From: Paenibacillus brasilensis | Lineage (GTDB): Bacteria; Bacillota; Bacilli; Paenibacillales; Paenibacillaceae | Length of the DNA: 64,000 nt | Assembly (NCBI RefSeq): GCF_009363115.1 | Contig: NZ_CP045298.1 | Coordinates: 2,871,001 to 2,935,000, forward strand | Direction of reading: 5' to 3' | Shown: piece after piece, positions 1 through 9,711 of the stretch | Position numbering within the stretch: position 1 is the first letter of the stretch | Layout of the letters: the number at the start of each line of letters is the position of its first letter | The notes under the pieces: model-generated | Seen by the model: only the letters and a program-made list of their open reading frames with translations | Database searches by the model: none | Told to the model about the DNA's origin: nothing | Program-made: the position numbers and the translations under genes

Positions 1-1080
1 TCTGAAGCTGCGTGATAGCACCCCGATCTCATCGTTGCTCATGGCCCGGATGTCTACATCGAGTTGACCGGATTGAATTTGATTTATGTAGCGAGTCAGT
101 CGCTTAATAGGCTCCGTAATTCTTATGGAAATCCATAGCGTGGCGACAATGACAAGCAGCAACGCGGTGCTTGCAATGGCTACATTGATCTGGGTCAGGC
201 GAGTGGCCCGCAAATAAAGCGTTCGATTAGGAATTTTCTTAACGAGCGTCCAGCCTGACAGGCTGGCATCCAGCTTGCCGTACACATGCAGTGCCATATC
301 ATCCTCGATTACTCCGTGCTCGCCTTCATTAGAAATTCGATTGAACAGGCCGGATTCCTTCCAGCGTGTTCCAATTGCTGCTTCATCTCCACTATATATG
401 ATCGTTCCGTGCTGGTCGACCAAGAATAGCTCCTCTGTATCCGCATTATACAATTGACGGCAGATGCTGCGCAGCGGATCGAGACGAACATCTATAGCCA
501 GTACCCCAAGCATCTCTGAAGAAGGAATATTCCGTATCGCCCGATGGAGTGTAAATACCTGCCGTTGTGTGTCGTGCTTTGCATAGGAAACCGCCGAAAA
601 GCCGTACAAATGCTTCTTATGTGATGGCTGTATGAATAATCCGGAAGAACCGTAATGGATAGAGCCGGGGAAGGGCTCAAGCCGAAATTCCCGAAGAGGG
701 ACTGTGCTGGTAATCAGGGTAGATTGCCCTGCCTGAAAAGAGTGCAAATATACCTGGTCGATGCCTGACGAAGCATTCAGCATCGTTTGCAGCGTCGTGT
801 AAATTTCGGCGACGGCCCGGTAATCATCCGGAATTTTGGCCAGATTGCGTAGAAAATGAGGGTCATTATAAACTCCGATGGACGCGCGATTTAATCCCTG
901 CAAGTAGTTATCCAAATTTGTAATTCCCTGAAAAATAAGTCGTTCATTTTCTTGGGTAGCCTGCTCTCGCAAGGATTGCTTGGTGAGAATAAAGGTCATG
1001 GTCATCGACAGCAGCAGCGGCAGGGTGACTGCAATGAGCAGAAACCAGATCAAACGGGAACGAATGCTATGAAATTTCAT
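1..1080 (-). CDS. Two-component sensor histidine kinase, YesM type (3' part beyond the window)
   Basis: The frame is open from an ATG at 1080, preceded by AAAGGAG, to the left edge, so only about 360 N-terminal residues are visible. They show a short cytoplasmic start (MKFHSIRSR), a first membrane helix, a long extracellular sensing region of the Cache kind, a second membrane helix (ALLLVIVATLWISIRI) and the start of a HAMP domain (EPIKRLTRYINQI...MSNDEIGVLSRSF). The HisKA/ATPase part lies outside the window. Family knowledge: such kinases usually pair with an AraC-type response regulator and control a neighbouring sugar importer. The importer at 1286-4519 is divergently placed, which fits. 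The substrate is unknown. Confidence 0.85.
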   Translation of the reverse strand, partial: MKFHSIRSRLIWFLLIAVTLPLLLSMTMTFILTKQSLREQATQENERLIFQGITNLDNYLQGLNRASIGVYNDPHFLRNLAKIPDDYRAVAEIYTTLQTMLNASSGIDQVYLHSFQAGQSTLITSTVPLREFRLEPFPGSIHYGSSGLFIQPSHKKHLYGFSAVSYAKHDTQRQVFTLHRAIRNIPSSEMLGVLAIDVRLDPLRSICRQLYNADTEELFLVDQHGTIIYSGDEAAIGTRWKESGLFNRISNEGEHGVIEDDMALHVYGKLDASLSGWTLVKKIPNRTLYLRATRLTQINVAIASTALLLVIVATLWISIRITEPIKRLTRYINQIQSGQLDVDIRAMSNDEIGVLSRSFR

Positions 1081-1285
1081 ACAGGTAGCTCCTTTCACGA
1101 TTCAAGACAAGCCAGAGGTCAATAAATTCCCCCTAATGGTTCACGATCTTGCGTGTTCTCAAGAGCGCTTATTCGACATAATGAATATGTGAACCGCCAA
1201 TCCTGCGGCCCAAACATCCATGCCGCTTGTTGAGGAGCCGTAGGAGCGTTCCTGACACCAACAGACTACAAAAGGGGGGATCGGT

Positions 1286-2167
1286 TTGAACCGCGCCAAG
1301 TCGTCGCAATGGCTCCAGCAATGGATTTTTGTAGGACCGTCGACGTTATTTTTCGTTATCATTATTGTAATCCCTTTCATCCTGGGAATGTACTATTCTT
1401 TTACAGAGTGGAATGGGGTTGCCAATCAGGCGAAGTGGGTCGGGTTGGATAATTTCAGTCACATTTTATGGGATGATGACAAATTTAGGACAGCGTTTTG
1501 GTTTACGGTCCGTTTTACGGTGATTGGAGTGGTGGCTGCGAATGTGATGGGCTTTCTGCTGGCGTATTTCCTAACCAAGCCGCTGAAAACAAAAAATGTG
1601 CTCAGGACTATTTTTTTCATGCCTAATGTGATCGGTGGGCTGCTGCTTGGATTTATCTGGCAGTTTATTTTCGTCAAAGGCTTTGCCGCAATTGGAGAAA
1701 GCACGAATTGGTCTTTCTTTAATCTATCCTGGCTGGGAGATGAGATTACGGCCTTCTGGGGGATTGTAATCGTATTTATCTGGCAAACCGCCGGGTATTT
1801 GATGGTCATTTATATTTCTTCCCTGACCAATGTGCCACGGGATATGCTGGAAGCAGCCGAAATTGACGGAGCGAGCCGGATGCAAATATTAAGGTCGATT
1901 ATACTGCCGTTGATCATGCCTGCGGTTACGGTATGTCTTTTCCTGGCGATATCATGGTCGTTTAAAATGTTCGATCTTAATTTGTCGTTAACCAAGGGTG
2001 GTCCTTTCGGGTCCACGGAATCGGTGGCACTCAATATCTACAATGAAGCATTTGTGAATAATCGTTACGGATTGGGAACGGCCAAAGCGCTCATTTTCTT
2101 TATTATTGTTGCACTTGTTACGAGCCTTCAGGTGCGCCTGACGAAAAGCCGGGAGGTGGAGGCGTAA
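1286..2167 (+). CDS. Sugar ABC transporter permease (first subunit, MalF/UgpA type)
   Basis: This is a 293-residue inner-membrane permease with about six predicted helices. The EAA loop reads EAAEIDGASRMQILRSIILP, which docks the ATPase. The start is a TTG at 1286 behind AAAAGGGGGG; no in-frame ATG lies nearby. It ends one base before the second permease begins, so the two are translationally coupled. A binding protein follows. No ATPase is encoded here, which is usual for CUT1 systems that share an MsmX/MalK-type ATPase encoded elsewhere. The sugar cannot be read from the sequence. Confidence 0.9.
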   Translation: MNRAKSSQWLQQWIFVGPSTLFFVIIIVIPFILGMYYSFTEWNGVANQAKWVGLDNFSHILWDDDKFRTAFWFTVRFTVIGVVAANVMGFLLAYFLTKPLKTKNVLRTIFFMPNVIGGLLLGFIWQFIFVKGFAAIGESTNWSFFNLSWLGDEITAFWGIVIVFIWQTAGYLMVIYISSLTNVPRDMLEAAEIDGASRMQILRSIILPLIMPAVTVCLFLAISWSFKMFDLNLSLTKGGPFGSTESVALNIYNEAFVNNRYGLGTAKALIFFIIVALVTSLQVRLTKSREVEA

Positions 2168-3004
2168 ATGGAAACAAGCAAGCGCTACCGGTTCGGAACA
2201 TGGACGACTGAACTGGTCATGATCCTGGTCGCTTTGTTATTCCTCGTTCCGTTTTATTTTTTGTTTGTGAACTCAGTCAAAAGCTTTGGTGACCTGCTCA
2301 CCGATTCTGCGGCCTGGCCACAAACCTTTGTATGGAGTAATTATGCCAGAGCGTGGAGCATTACGCGGTTTCCCGAAGCCTTGTGGAATTCACTTGTGGT
2401 AACGGTAGTCAGCAATCTGCTGCTCGTGCTGATCAGCTCGATGGCTGCTTATCGGATGGTTCGGTATCCGACGCGTTATAACCGGGTATTGTTCAGCCTG
2501 TTCGTGGCTGCGATGGTCATCCCTTTTCAATCGGTGATGATCCCTTTGGTCAAGGTCGTAAGCACGCTGGATTTAATGAACAGCATCACTGGGCTGGTGA
2601 TCTGCTATTTGGGCTTTGGTGCGCCTATGTCCATCTTTCTCTTTCATGGGTTTGTCAAAGGTGTGCCGGTCGAGGTGGAGGAGGCGGCTACGGTGGACGG
2701 CTGTACACCCTATGGTGTGTTTTTCCGTATTGTCTATCCGTTGATGCTGCCGATGATGGTGACGGTTATTATTTTAAATACGCTCTGGATCTGGAATGAC
2801 TATCTCCTGCCATCCCTGGTGCTGCAAAAGGCTGAACTGCGCACGATTCCGATTGCTACCTATGCCTTTTTCGGACAATACACAAAGCAATGGGATTTGG
2901 CATTGCCTGCTCTGGTACTTGGCATTTTGCCAGTCATTGCATTCTTTCTGGCCATGCAAAAATATATTATTCAAGGTATTATGGCTGGTTCGGTCAAAGG
3001 CTGA
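2168..3004 (+). CDS. Sugar ABC transporter permease (second subunit, AraQ/MalG type)
   Basis: This is a 278-residue permease with six likely membrane helices. The EAA loop is VEVEEAATVDGCTPYGVFFR. The ATG follows the preceding stop directly (TAA ATG), with GGAGG of its ribosome site inside the upstream gene's last codons. It forms the heterodimeric channel with the product of 1286-2167 and receives sugar from the lipoprotein at 3221-4519. The C-terminus (KYIIQGIMAGSVKG) is the standard end of this subfamily. Confidence 0.92.
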   Translation: METSKRYRFGTWTTELVMILVALLFLVPFYFLFVNSVKSFGDLLTDSAAWPQTFVWSNYARAWSITRFPEALWNSLVVTVVSNLLLVLISSMAAYRMVRYPTRYNRVLFSLFVAAMVIPFQSVMIPLVKVVSTLDLMNSITGLVICYLGFGAPMSIFLFHGFVKGVPVEVEEAATVDGCTPYGVFFRIVYPLMLPMMVTVIILNTLWIWNDYLLPSLVLQKAELRTIPIATYAFFGQYTKQWDLALPALVLGILPVIAFFLAMQKYIIQGIMAGSVKG

Positions 3005-3220
3005 GTGTGGGATGAACTGAAAATGTTCATGTTGTGCCACTCCGCAAACGGATGGCACTTACCATCGCTGTTGCCTCCAGATTCCCCTGAATAAACGAAT
3101 AAAGGTGGGAATCTAGAGACAAAGGCGAGCGCTATCGCTTGTTCAGCACCATTCCGTTTGCTCGGTTTCGATATGAATTTTTCGAGTTCATCTGATCTGA
3201 AAATAGAAAGGAACATGAAT

Positions 3221-4519
3221 ATGAAAACACGCTCTTATAAAAAGAAAGCCCAGGCACTGATTCTTCTTTTTGCAGCCTTCGCACTGGTCTTGGCAGGTTG
3301 TAACAGCAGTGGTAGCGAACAAAATGCAGGCAAAGAGGAAGTGAAGGAGAAGACGATTCACATTTTCCAATTCAAGGTGGAGATCGCAGAAGCGCTAAAT
3401 CGTATGAAGGCGGAATATGAAGCGACTCACCCGGGGATCAAGCTCGACATTCAGACGGTGGGCGGGGGCAGTGACTATGGAGCTGCGTTAAAGGCAAAGT
3501 TCGCGTCTGGAGAACAGCCGGATATTTTTAACGTCGGAGGCTATCGTGAGCTGGATACGTGGCTGGAATACCTGGAGGACCTGTCCGACCAGCCTTGGGT
3601 CGGTGATGTGGTCGATGTCGCCAAAGAGCCGATGACCAAAGACGGCAAGCTGTATGGTCAGCCGATGAATCTGGAGGGATACGGCTTTATTTATAACAAG
3701 GATTTGTTCAAGAAGGCGGGGATTACGGAGACACCTAAAACGCTGTCCGAGCTGGAGGGAGCCGCTCAAAAGCTGCAAGCCGCTGGGATTACACCTTTTT
3801 CGAATGGATATCAGGAGTTTTGGGTGCTGGGGAATCATTTGCTGAACGTGGCATTTGCCAATCAGCCGGACCCGTCAGCCTTCGTCAAGGGACTAAATGA
3901 CGGAACTGCGAAAATCCCGGGCAATGCCGTATTCGCTGAGTGGATTAAGCTGTTCGATCTGACGCTCAAGTATGGCAATTCGAAGCCGCTGACGACCGAT
4001 TACAATACGCAGGTAACGAATTTTGCCACTGGCAAGGCAGCGATGATGCAACAGGGGAACTGGACTCAGGTCCAAATTGACGGGATTAACCCGAAGCTGA
4101 ATCTGGGTATTCTGCCTATGCCGATCGGTGAAGATGCTACTGCTGGAGATAAGCTGTTTGTTGGTGTTGCCAACAACTGGGTGGTTAACAAAAATTCATC
4201 TGTCAAAGCTGAGGCGAAGGAGTTTTTAAACTGGATGGTGACCTCCGAGCAGGGGAAACAGTATATCACCAAGGAGTTCAAGTTCATTCCGGCCTTCAAA
4301 AGCATAAAAGGGGCAGAGTCCGATATGGGCCAATTGGGTGCCGAGGTCGTGAAATATAGTCAGGAAAACAAGCTGCTGGGCTGGTTCTTTAGCCGCTATC
4401 CTGAAGGAGCGCAGCAAGAGTTTGGTAGTCAGATGCAAGCCTACGTGGCTGGTAAATCTGATGCCAATAAACTATTTGAGGGTTTTCAGAGCACGTGGGA
4501 TAATTTAAAAAGCAAATAG
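3221..4519 (+). CDS. Extracellular sugar-binding lipoprotein of an ABC importer
   Basis: The product is about 432 residues. The signal peptide ends in a lipobox (LVLAGC), so the protein is lipid-anchored outside the membrane. The rest matches a family 1 solute-binding protein: IHIFQFKVEIAEALNRM at the N-terminus, YGQPMNLEGYGFIYNKDLF and GKAAMMQQGNW in the middle. The frame is open from 3158, but AGAAAGGA at 3205-3212 fits the ATG at 3221 best (8-nt spacing); an ATG at 3215 is the alternative. It closes the operon and is followed by a terminator. The 217-nt gap after the permease gene may allow separate, higher expression; no promoter was proven. Confidence 0.9.
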   Translation: MKTRSYKKKAQALILLFAAFALVLAGCNSSGSEQNAGKEEVKEKTIHIFQFKVEIAEALNRMKAEYEATHPGIKLDIQTVGGGSDYGAALKAKFASGEQPDIFNVGGYRELDTWLEYLEDLSDQPWVGDVVDVAKEPMTKDGKLYGQPMNLEGYGFIYNKDLFKKAGITETPKTLSELEGAAQKLQAAGITPFSNGYQEFWVLGNHLLNVAFANQPDPSAFVKGLNDGTAKIPGNAVFAEWIKLFDLTLKYGNSKPLTTDYNTQVTNFATGKAAMMQQGNWTQVQIDGINPKLNLGILPMPIGEDATAGDKLFVGVANNWVVNKNSSVKAEAKEFLNWMVTSEQGKQYITKEFKFIPAFKSIKGAESDMGQLGAEVVKYSQENKLLGWFFSRYPEGAQQEFGSQMQAYVAGKSDANKLFEGFQSTWDNLKSK

Positions 4520-4540
4520 TTAGGTAGAGCACGCGATATA

Positions 4541-4592
4541 GCCTTCGTATGTCAGAGAGAGTGGTATAACCCTAACATACGAAGGCTTTTTT
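4541..4592 (+). terminator. Rho-independent terminator of the sugar ABC operon
   Basis: A 12-bp perfect stem (GCCTTCGTATGT at 4541-4552 with its complement at 4575-4586) is followed by TTTTTTG, directly after the binding-protein gene. Confidence 0.9.
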
Positions 4593-4675
4593 GTAAATTA
4601 ATTATATAGGCTGAACTCGAAAAATGTACATAAAAACGAAGTAGGCGGAGTGGTGCTGTACAAGCGAAGCGGTCG

Positions 4676-4746
4676 CTTTTGTCCCCGGATTTCCTACCCT
4701 TATAAAAGGCTTTATTCAAGAAATACGGGGGCGGTGGCGATGGGAA
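4676..4746. repeat. Imperfect palindromic extragenic element (possible dispersed repeat)
   Basis: CCCCGGATTTC at 4683-4693 faces GAAATACGGGG at 4720-4730, and an inner hairpin CCTT-ATAA-AAGG sits at 4698-4709. Flanking bases add further weak pairing. No T-run follows, so this is not a simple terminator. It lies in the gap 4593-4794, which holds no gene. I believe similar GC-rich palindromes are dispersed in Paenibacillus genomes, but there is no second copy in this window. Confidence 0.35.
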
Positions 4747-4794
4747 GCAGCATCCGACTGCGCAGTGGCACGATATGAAACTTTCAAGCTCGGC

Positions 4795-5337
4795 TTATAT
4801 ATCATAATGAAGCAAAACGATATCCCCGCGCCGCTCTATTTCCTTGAGTTCAAACGTACTTGGCAGCGTGCCTTCTGGAAATAGCGGTATTCCTTGCCCA
4901 AGGACTTTGGGAATGATCGCAATGATAGCCCTCTCCAGTAGCCCCTCCCGCATAAAGGCTTGAACTAGCTGGCCTCCACCCACCAGCCATACAGCTCCTT
5001 CTGATTGCTCTTGCAGACGCGGGACAAGCTCGGTCAGAGCCTCGTCCGTGAACGTAACATGCGGTGCTTGCTGATGCTCCGTTAATGACCGGGTGAGTAC
5101 GTAACATGGCTTACCCGCATAAGGAAAATCATCGGAGAGCTTCAATACCTCCTCATATGTCAGCCTGCCCATCAGCACCGTGCCTACGGTGTCATAAAAG
5201 TCGGCATAACCGTTGTCCCCGCCATCCCCTTTGACATCATGCAGCCAGTCCACCGAGCCATCCGGCAATGCAATATACCCGTCAAGACTCATGGCAATAT
5301 ACAATACAACTTCGTTTGATTTGATTACATTCATCAT
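4795..5337 (-). CDS. Dihydrofolate reductase/RibD C-terminal domain family protein
   Basis: The 180-residue protein opens with VLYIAMSLDGYIALPDGSVDW, the substrate/NADPH-site signature of the RibD-C/DHFR-like fold. It continues with GTVLMGRLTYEEVL and ends with the KVLGQGIPLFPEG strand typical of this family (YwjB/YyaP-like). The family reduces pteridine- or pyrimidine-like substrates with NADPH; the real substrate here is unknown. The start has two adjacent ATGs behind AAGGAGCGATGA. It is divergent from the WYL regulator at 5443, its likely controller. Confidence 0.88.
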   Translation of the reverse strand: MMNVIKSNEVVLYIAMSLDGYIALPDGSVDWLHDVKGDGGDNGYADFYDTVGTVLMGRLTYEEVLKLSDDFPYAGKPCYVLTRSLTEHQQAPHVTFTDEALTELVPRLQEQSEGAVWLVGGGQLVQAFMREGLLERAIIAIIPKVLGQGIPLFPEGTLPSTFELKEIERRGDIVLLHYDI

Positions 5338-5377
5338 TCATCGCTCCTTTCTAACGCCTATGTTACAATATATTTAT

Positions 5378-5390
5378 GACATATCTTGTC
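5378..5390. promoter_or_regulatory. Short dyad between the reductase and WYL-regulator genes
   Basis: GACA-TATCT-TGTC lies in the 105-bp divergent intergenic region, where both promoters must sit. The half sites are only 4 bp, so this is a weak operator candidate. Confidence 0.25.
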
Positions 5391-5442
5391 GTAGTTAATT
5401 TATCATTTGAATTTATCTTTTGATCGGTCAAAAGGAGTACTT

Positions 5443-6381
5443 ATGAACGAACGCAGAATCGCCCTTATGAGGATACTGGATTCCCGAAAAAAATATACGG
5501 CGCGTGAGCTGGCCGAGCGTTTTGGCGTCTCCGTCAGAACGATTCAAAGAGATCTCGACTATTTGCAGCAGACCGGGCTACCCCTTTATACCGAAACCGG
5601 GCCTCATGGCGGCTATCGGGCACTTCCCAATCGACTTCTTCCTCCCCTTCACCTTGCCCGCGATGAGGCTTTTGGTCTTTTTCTCATGCTGCAGCTGTTG
5701 GAAACCATACCGGATGTCCCTTTTGGATCGGTTCGGGAGCATTTGTCCGAGCAGTATTATGCCGAGCTCCCACAGGATGTGCGGGATAGCATTGATCAGC
5801 TAAAGGATCATATTTCGTTTCGCATGCTGCCCACTCACGCAGATTCACCCTATACCTCGCTTATTTTAGAGGCTGCGATGAATAGGCGGCGGGTGAACAT
5901 GCTTTACCGCTCTGCGACTGGGGACAAGTGGACTAAAGTATACCCGGTTGGACTCTATTTTGAGCATGGATATTGGTACATGCCTGCGCATAGCAGAGAT
6001 CGGATCATTTTGTACCGCTCAGACCGCGTGATTACAATGACCATACTGGAGGACACCTTATCCAGCCTTCCCACACTTCAGGAATGGTTGGCTTCGGAGG
6101 ATTGCCGCAAAGGAATTTCGGCAAAAATAAGATTTACGCCATTTGGTGCTCGGCTGGCGGAATCAGACCCCATCTTCCAAAATGTCTCTCATCATGAATG
6201 GCAGGGACATATTCCGGCCGAAGAATTTACATATGTATCCAGACACCTGTTAAAATACGGGCCAGAGGCCGAGGTCATACATCCGAAAGAGCTGCGGATA
6301 CGGGTCAAGCAACTGCTGCAAGACAGCCTCAATCCTTATCTGAAGGATGATGAAGCGGATGACAAAAGAAAAGAGACTTGA
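5443..6381 (+). CDS. HTH/WYL-domain transcriptional regulator (YafY-like)
   Basis: The product is 312 residues. An N-terminal DeoR-like helix-turn-helix (KKYTARELAERFGVSVRTIQRDLDYL) is followed by a WYL domain (NMLYRSATGDKWTKVYPVGLYFEHGYWYM) and a C-terminal WCX extension. The frame is open from 5407, but AAAAGGAG at 5430-5437 points to the ATG at 5443. Such regulators respond to small ligands or nucleic-acid signals and often control a divergent neighbour, here the reductase at 4795-5337. Confidence 0.88.
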   Translation: MNERRIALMRILDSRKKYTARELAERFGVSVRTIQRDLDYLQQTGLPLYTETGPHGGYRALPNRLLPPLHLARDEAFGLFLMLQLLETIPDVPFGSVREHLSEQYYAELPQDVRDSIDQLKDHISFRMLPTHADSPYTSLILEAAMNRRRVNMLYRSATGDKWTKVYPVGLYFEHGYWYMPAHSRDRIILYRSDRVITMTILEDTLSSLPTLQEWLASEDCRKGISAKIRFTPFGARLAESDPIFQNVSHHEWQGHIPAEEFTYVSRHLLKYGPEAEVIHPKELRIRVKQLLQDSLNPYLKDDEADDKRKET

Positions 6382-6406
6382 TTTTATAGATCAAGCCTCT
6401 ATTTTA
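6371..6406 (+). terminator. Terminator after the WYL regulator
   Basis: AAGAGACTTGAT at 6371-6382 pairs with ATCAAGCCTCT at 6390-6400 (one A/C mismatch), followed by ATTTTATAG. The stem begins inside the last codons of the gene. Confidence 0.6.
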
Positions 6407-6540
6407 TAGTTCATCACATGAATATTTATGGCTATGAACTGATGGCAGCTCATATTTATTTTTGCGATAAAGTTTTGAAAAGAGCTGTTTTTCGTATATG
6501 ATGAAGAGTAATAATTCAAAAGGCTGGACGGGAGACAGAT

Positions 6541-9500
6541 ATGAATCAACCGCTTTATGGAATATGGCTCGGAGATGTGTTTTTTTGCTTTTCTGGTGAG
6601 ACGTCGGAACCACGTATAGATGCATGGAGCAGTGTAATCCGCAGGCTGACACTGAAGGGAGACCTTCGGCCGTTTCGGCAGGCTGCGTTGCGTCTTGCCG
6701 AGGTGCGGATACCGAACACCGCTCGTGTAGAGACCGCAGGCAGAGGTGGCAAAAGACGTTCTATGCTGGGCCGTACGCTGGAGGGCTTGGCGCTCGAACC
6801 GCGCGAGACGATGGCTCTGCTGACTCGCATCGACGAGAAGGGCTGTGCCGCGTCAGGCATTACACTGGGTGAGGAAATGCAATATTGGCAAAAGGCCGCC
6901 TATTTTGCGTTGGAGCTGATGCAGCGGGGCGAAATCGTGCCTTCGCTTACAGAGGCGCGTCCCTCCGGACCGCGCCGACGCGGCCCGGAGGCGGCTGTCG
7001 GGGTATGGATTCCGCGGCTGCGCCAGGAGGAGGACATTCGCCGCTTTCATGAGCTGGCTGCTGCGATGCCAGCTGTCTGTATGGCAGCTCCCGCTGTCTT
7101 CGCGGGCAAGGAACCCGAAACACGAGAGGATGCGGCTGGCATCGTGCTATATTCCTTTCTGCGCGCGATCGTTCATGCAGAAACAACTGCCGTGCTGGCT
7201 GCCTCGGACCGTGAGCTGGGAAGATATCGCGCAGAATATCGGCGCGGAGGATCGCCGCTGGCGGAGCTGTGGTGGAACAGTCTGCTGACAGGTTCACGTC
7301 AGGTTACCATTCAGGGAACACCTGTCGAAATGGAGGAGCTGGTACTTCAAGCGTCCTCTCTTGAGGGAAGCGCGATGCCTGTCACGGAGCGGGAGGCGCA
7401 GGAACCGATCGAAGGGCAGCTGCGTTTGTGCCTTCGTTTGGAGCCTGGCCTGGAGGAGAATGTCAAGGAATGGCGCATCACCTTTTGGGTGGAAAGCGAT
7501 GCAGAGCCGGGATTGCGACTGCCTGCTCTGACGCTATGGGCGCATCCTGAACGTGATCTGATTCGCGGTGGAATCGTGTATCGCCAAGTGCAAGCACAGC
7601 TGTTGACGCGGCTCGGACAGGCGGCTGATGCGGCGCCTATACTGCTGGAAGCGTTGAATCGCCCTTATCCCGAGGGGCTCATACTGGAGCCCGAGATGTT
7701 CTTCCGCTTCCTGACGGAAGCTGTACCTGCCCTGCAAAAGAACGGCATCACAGTGCAAATGCCTTCACGCTGGAGCCGGGAGGGCCGGAGGCGTGCAGGC
7801 TTGCGACTCAAAATGCGTTCAACGGAGCGGGGCGCAAAGCCGGATGGTGTGATCACCGATACGTCGTCGGTCGGCATTAACCGCATGATTTCCTTTGATG
7901 CCGAGGCTGTACTGGGCGATATGACCTTGACGATGGAGGAATTGGAAAGCATCGTCGCGGCCAATTTGCCGTATGTACGTCTCGGAGGGGAATGGATCGA
8001 GGTCGATCCCAAGGAAATCCGTCAGGTGCTGCGCTTTATCAAGCGCGGGGAAGACGGCGAAATGACCTTGTCCGAATGGATGCATCTGGCCGCGGAAAAT
8101 GAAGGCGCAGGTGAAGCCTCATGGAAAGGCCTGTCCATATTCGGCGCGGAATCCGTCGGCTTGCTTGCGTCTTTGGCTGAGGGCGGCGTGCTCCGTTCCG
8201 TGGAGCCGCGACCTGTACCGGAGACGCTGCACGGCGCATTACGGCCCTATCAGGAGCGCGGCTTCCAGTGGCTGGCTGCGATGCGCGGCTTGGGCTTTGG
8301 CGTCTGCCTGGCCGACGACATGGGGCTTGGCAAGACGATTCAGGTTATCACCTGCCTGCTCGATGGAGGGATTGGTGCTGCGGATCAGCGCCCGGCCTTG
8401 ATCATCTGTCCGACGTCCCTGCTCGGCAACTGGCAGCGGGAGCTGAAGCGGTTTTCACCGGATTTGTCGCTGTACATTCATCATGGTAACCAGCGACTGC
8501 ACGGAGAGTTGTTTCAAGAAAGTGTACGCGAGTATGATATCGTCCTCACCACCTATCATCTGGCAGGCCGGGACGGCAGTGATTTATCTGCGGTCTATTG
8601 GTCCTCCATCGTACTGGATGAGGCGCAATATATAAAAAATGCACGAACCAAGCAGGCGCAAAGCGTCATGAAGCTGTCTGCACCACACCGGATTGCCATG
8701 ACGGGTACTCCGGTGGAGAATCGGTTGAGCGAGCTGTGGTCTATCTTCCAATTCCTGAACCCAGGCTATCTCGGTACAGCGTCTTCGTTTCGTCAGCGGT
8801 ACAGTACCACGGGGGAGGAACGCGGGTCCGCGTTGCGTGAGCTGCACCGTCTCGTCTCTCCGTTTATGCTGCGCCGACTCAAAAGCGATCCGGATATACG
8901 TAAGGATCTGCCGGAGAAATTGGAGCTAAAATCCTATTGTGTGCTGACACCGGAGCAGGCAGGTTTGTATCGCGGCGTGGTGGATCAATTGATGGGAACG
9001 CTCGATGGACAGATCGGCATAGCCCGCAAAGGGCTTGTCCTGTCTTCGCTGACCAAGCTGAAGCAAATTTGTGACCATCCGGGTCTGATCATTCCGGGGC
9101 GGGCTGAGACCGGCAAAACCGAAAACTCGGGCAAAATGGAGCGATTACTGGAATTGGTGGAGACCATTCGCGAAAATGGCGAATCGGCGCTGATTTTCAC
9201 CCAATATGTGTCGATGGGCGAATTGCTGGTATCGCGTTTGGCCAAAATCTTTGGCGAAGAGCCGTATTTTCTGCATGGAGGGCTGACAAAAACCAGACGG
9301 GACGAGATTGTTCACAACTTTCAAAAGGGAGAAGGCCCGGATATATTTGTACTTTCCCTGCGTGCAGGTGGCGTAGGTTTGAATTTGACGCGTGCCAGCC
9401 ATGTCATTCACTATGACCGCTGGTGGAATCCCGCGGTGGAAAATCAGGCGACAGACCGGGTTTTCCGTATCGGTCAAAGCCGCAATGTGCAGGTGCATAA

Positions 9501-9666
9501 GCTGATTTGCCAAGGTACGCTGGAGGAACGGATTGACGAATTGATCGAGAGCAAAAGGACGCTTTCCGAGCAGGTTGTCGGCTCTGGTGAACACTGGTTG
9601 ACCGAAATGTCTGACGATGAGCTGCGCGGTCTGATCGCGCTGCAAAATGATGTATGGATTGATTAG
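6541..9666 (+). CDS. SNF2-family DNA-dependent ATPase/helicase
   Basis: This is a 1041-residue SF2 translocase. The N-terminal 500 residues resemble the SNF2-associated region found in bacterial members. Helicase lobe 1 has Walker A DDMGLGKT near residue 592, DEAQ near 692 and the GTPVENRLSELWSIF motif. Lobe 2 has SLRAGGVGLNLT and the arginine-finger motif QATDRVFRIGQ near 970. It probably remodels protein-DNA or RNA-polymerase complexes, as RapA/HepA-type relatives do. The gene at 9712 follows closely and is probably co-transcribed. SNF2 genes in bacilli often sit beside a SWIM zinc-finger gene; none is visible here. Confidence 0.93.
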   Translation: MNQPLYGIWLGDVFFCFSGETSEPRIDAWSSVIRRLTLKGDLRPFRQAALRLAEVRIPNTARVETAGRGGKRRSMLGRTLEGLALEPRETMALLTRIDEKGCAASGITLGEEMQYWQKAAYFALELMQRGEIVPSLTEARPSGPRRRGPEAAVGVWIPRLRQEEDIRRFHELAAAMPAVCMAAPAVFAGKEPETREDAAGIVLYSFLRAIVHAETTAVLAASDRELGRYRAEYRRGGSPLAELWWNSLLTGSRQVTIQGTPVEMEELVLQASSLEGSAMPVTEREAQEPIEGQLRLCLRLEPGLEENVKEWRITFWVESDAEPGLRLPALTLWAHPERDLIRGGIVYRQVQAQLLTRLGQAADAAPILLEALNRPYPEGLILEPEMFFRFLTEAVPALQKNGITVQMPSRWSREGRRRAGLRLKMRSTERGAKPDGVITDTSSVGINRMISFDAEAVLGDMTLTMEELESIVAANLPYVRLGGEWIEVDPKEIRQVLRFIKRGEDGEMTLSEWMHLAAENEGAGEASWKGLSIFGAESVGLLASLAEGGVLRSVEPRPVPETLHGALRPYQERGFQWLAAMRGLGFGVCLADDMGLGKTIQVITCLLDGGIGAADQRPALIICPTSLLGNWQRELKRFSPDLSLYIHHGNQRLHGELFQESVREYDIVLTTYHLAGRDGSDLSAVYWSSIVLDEAQYIKNARTKQAQSVMKLSAPHRIAMTGTPVENRLSELWSIFQFLNPGYLGTASSFRQRYSTTGEERGSALRELHRLVSPFMLRRLKSDPDIRKDLPEKLELKSYCVLTPEQAGLYRGVVDQLMGTLDGQIGIARKGLVLSSLTKLKQICDHPGLIIPGRAETGKTENSGKMERLLELVETIRENGESALIFTQYVSMGELLVSRLAKIFGEEPYFLHGGLTKTRRDEIVHNFQKGEGPDIFVLSLRAGGVGLNLTRASHVIHYDRWWNPAVENQATDRVFRIGQSRNVQVHKLICQGTLEERIDELIESKRTLSEQVVGSGEHWLTEMSDDELRGLIALQNDVWID

Positions 9667-9701
9667 GTAAAGAAAGTAGGTAAAGAAAGTAGTAAAGAAA
9701 G
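9667..9701 (+). repeat. Three tandem copies of a 12-13 bp unit before the second gene
   Basis: The unit GTAAAGAAAGTAG occurs twice and is followed by a third partial copy, AGTAAAGAAAGG. The last copy supplies the ribosome-binding site of the gene at 9712, so copy-number change would move or duplicate that site. Confidence 0.7.
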
Positions 9702-9711
9702 GATGAAGGCA

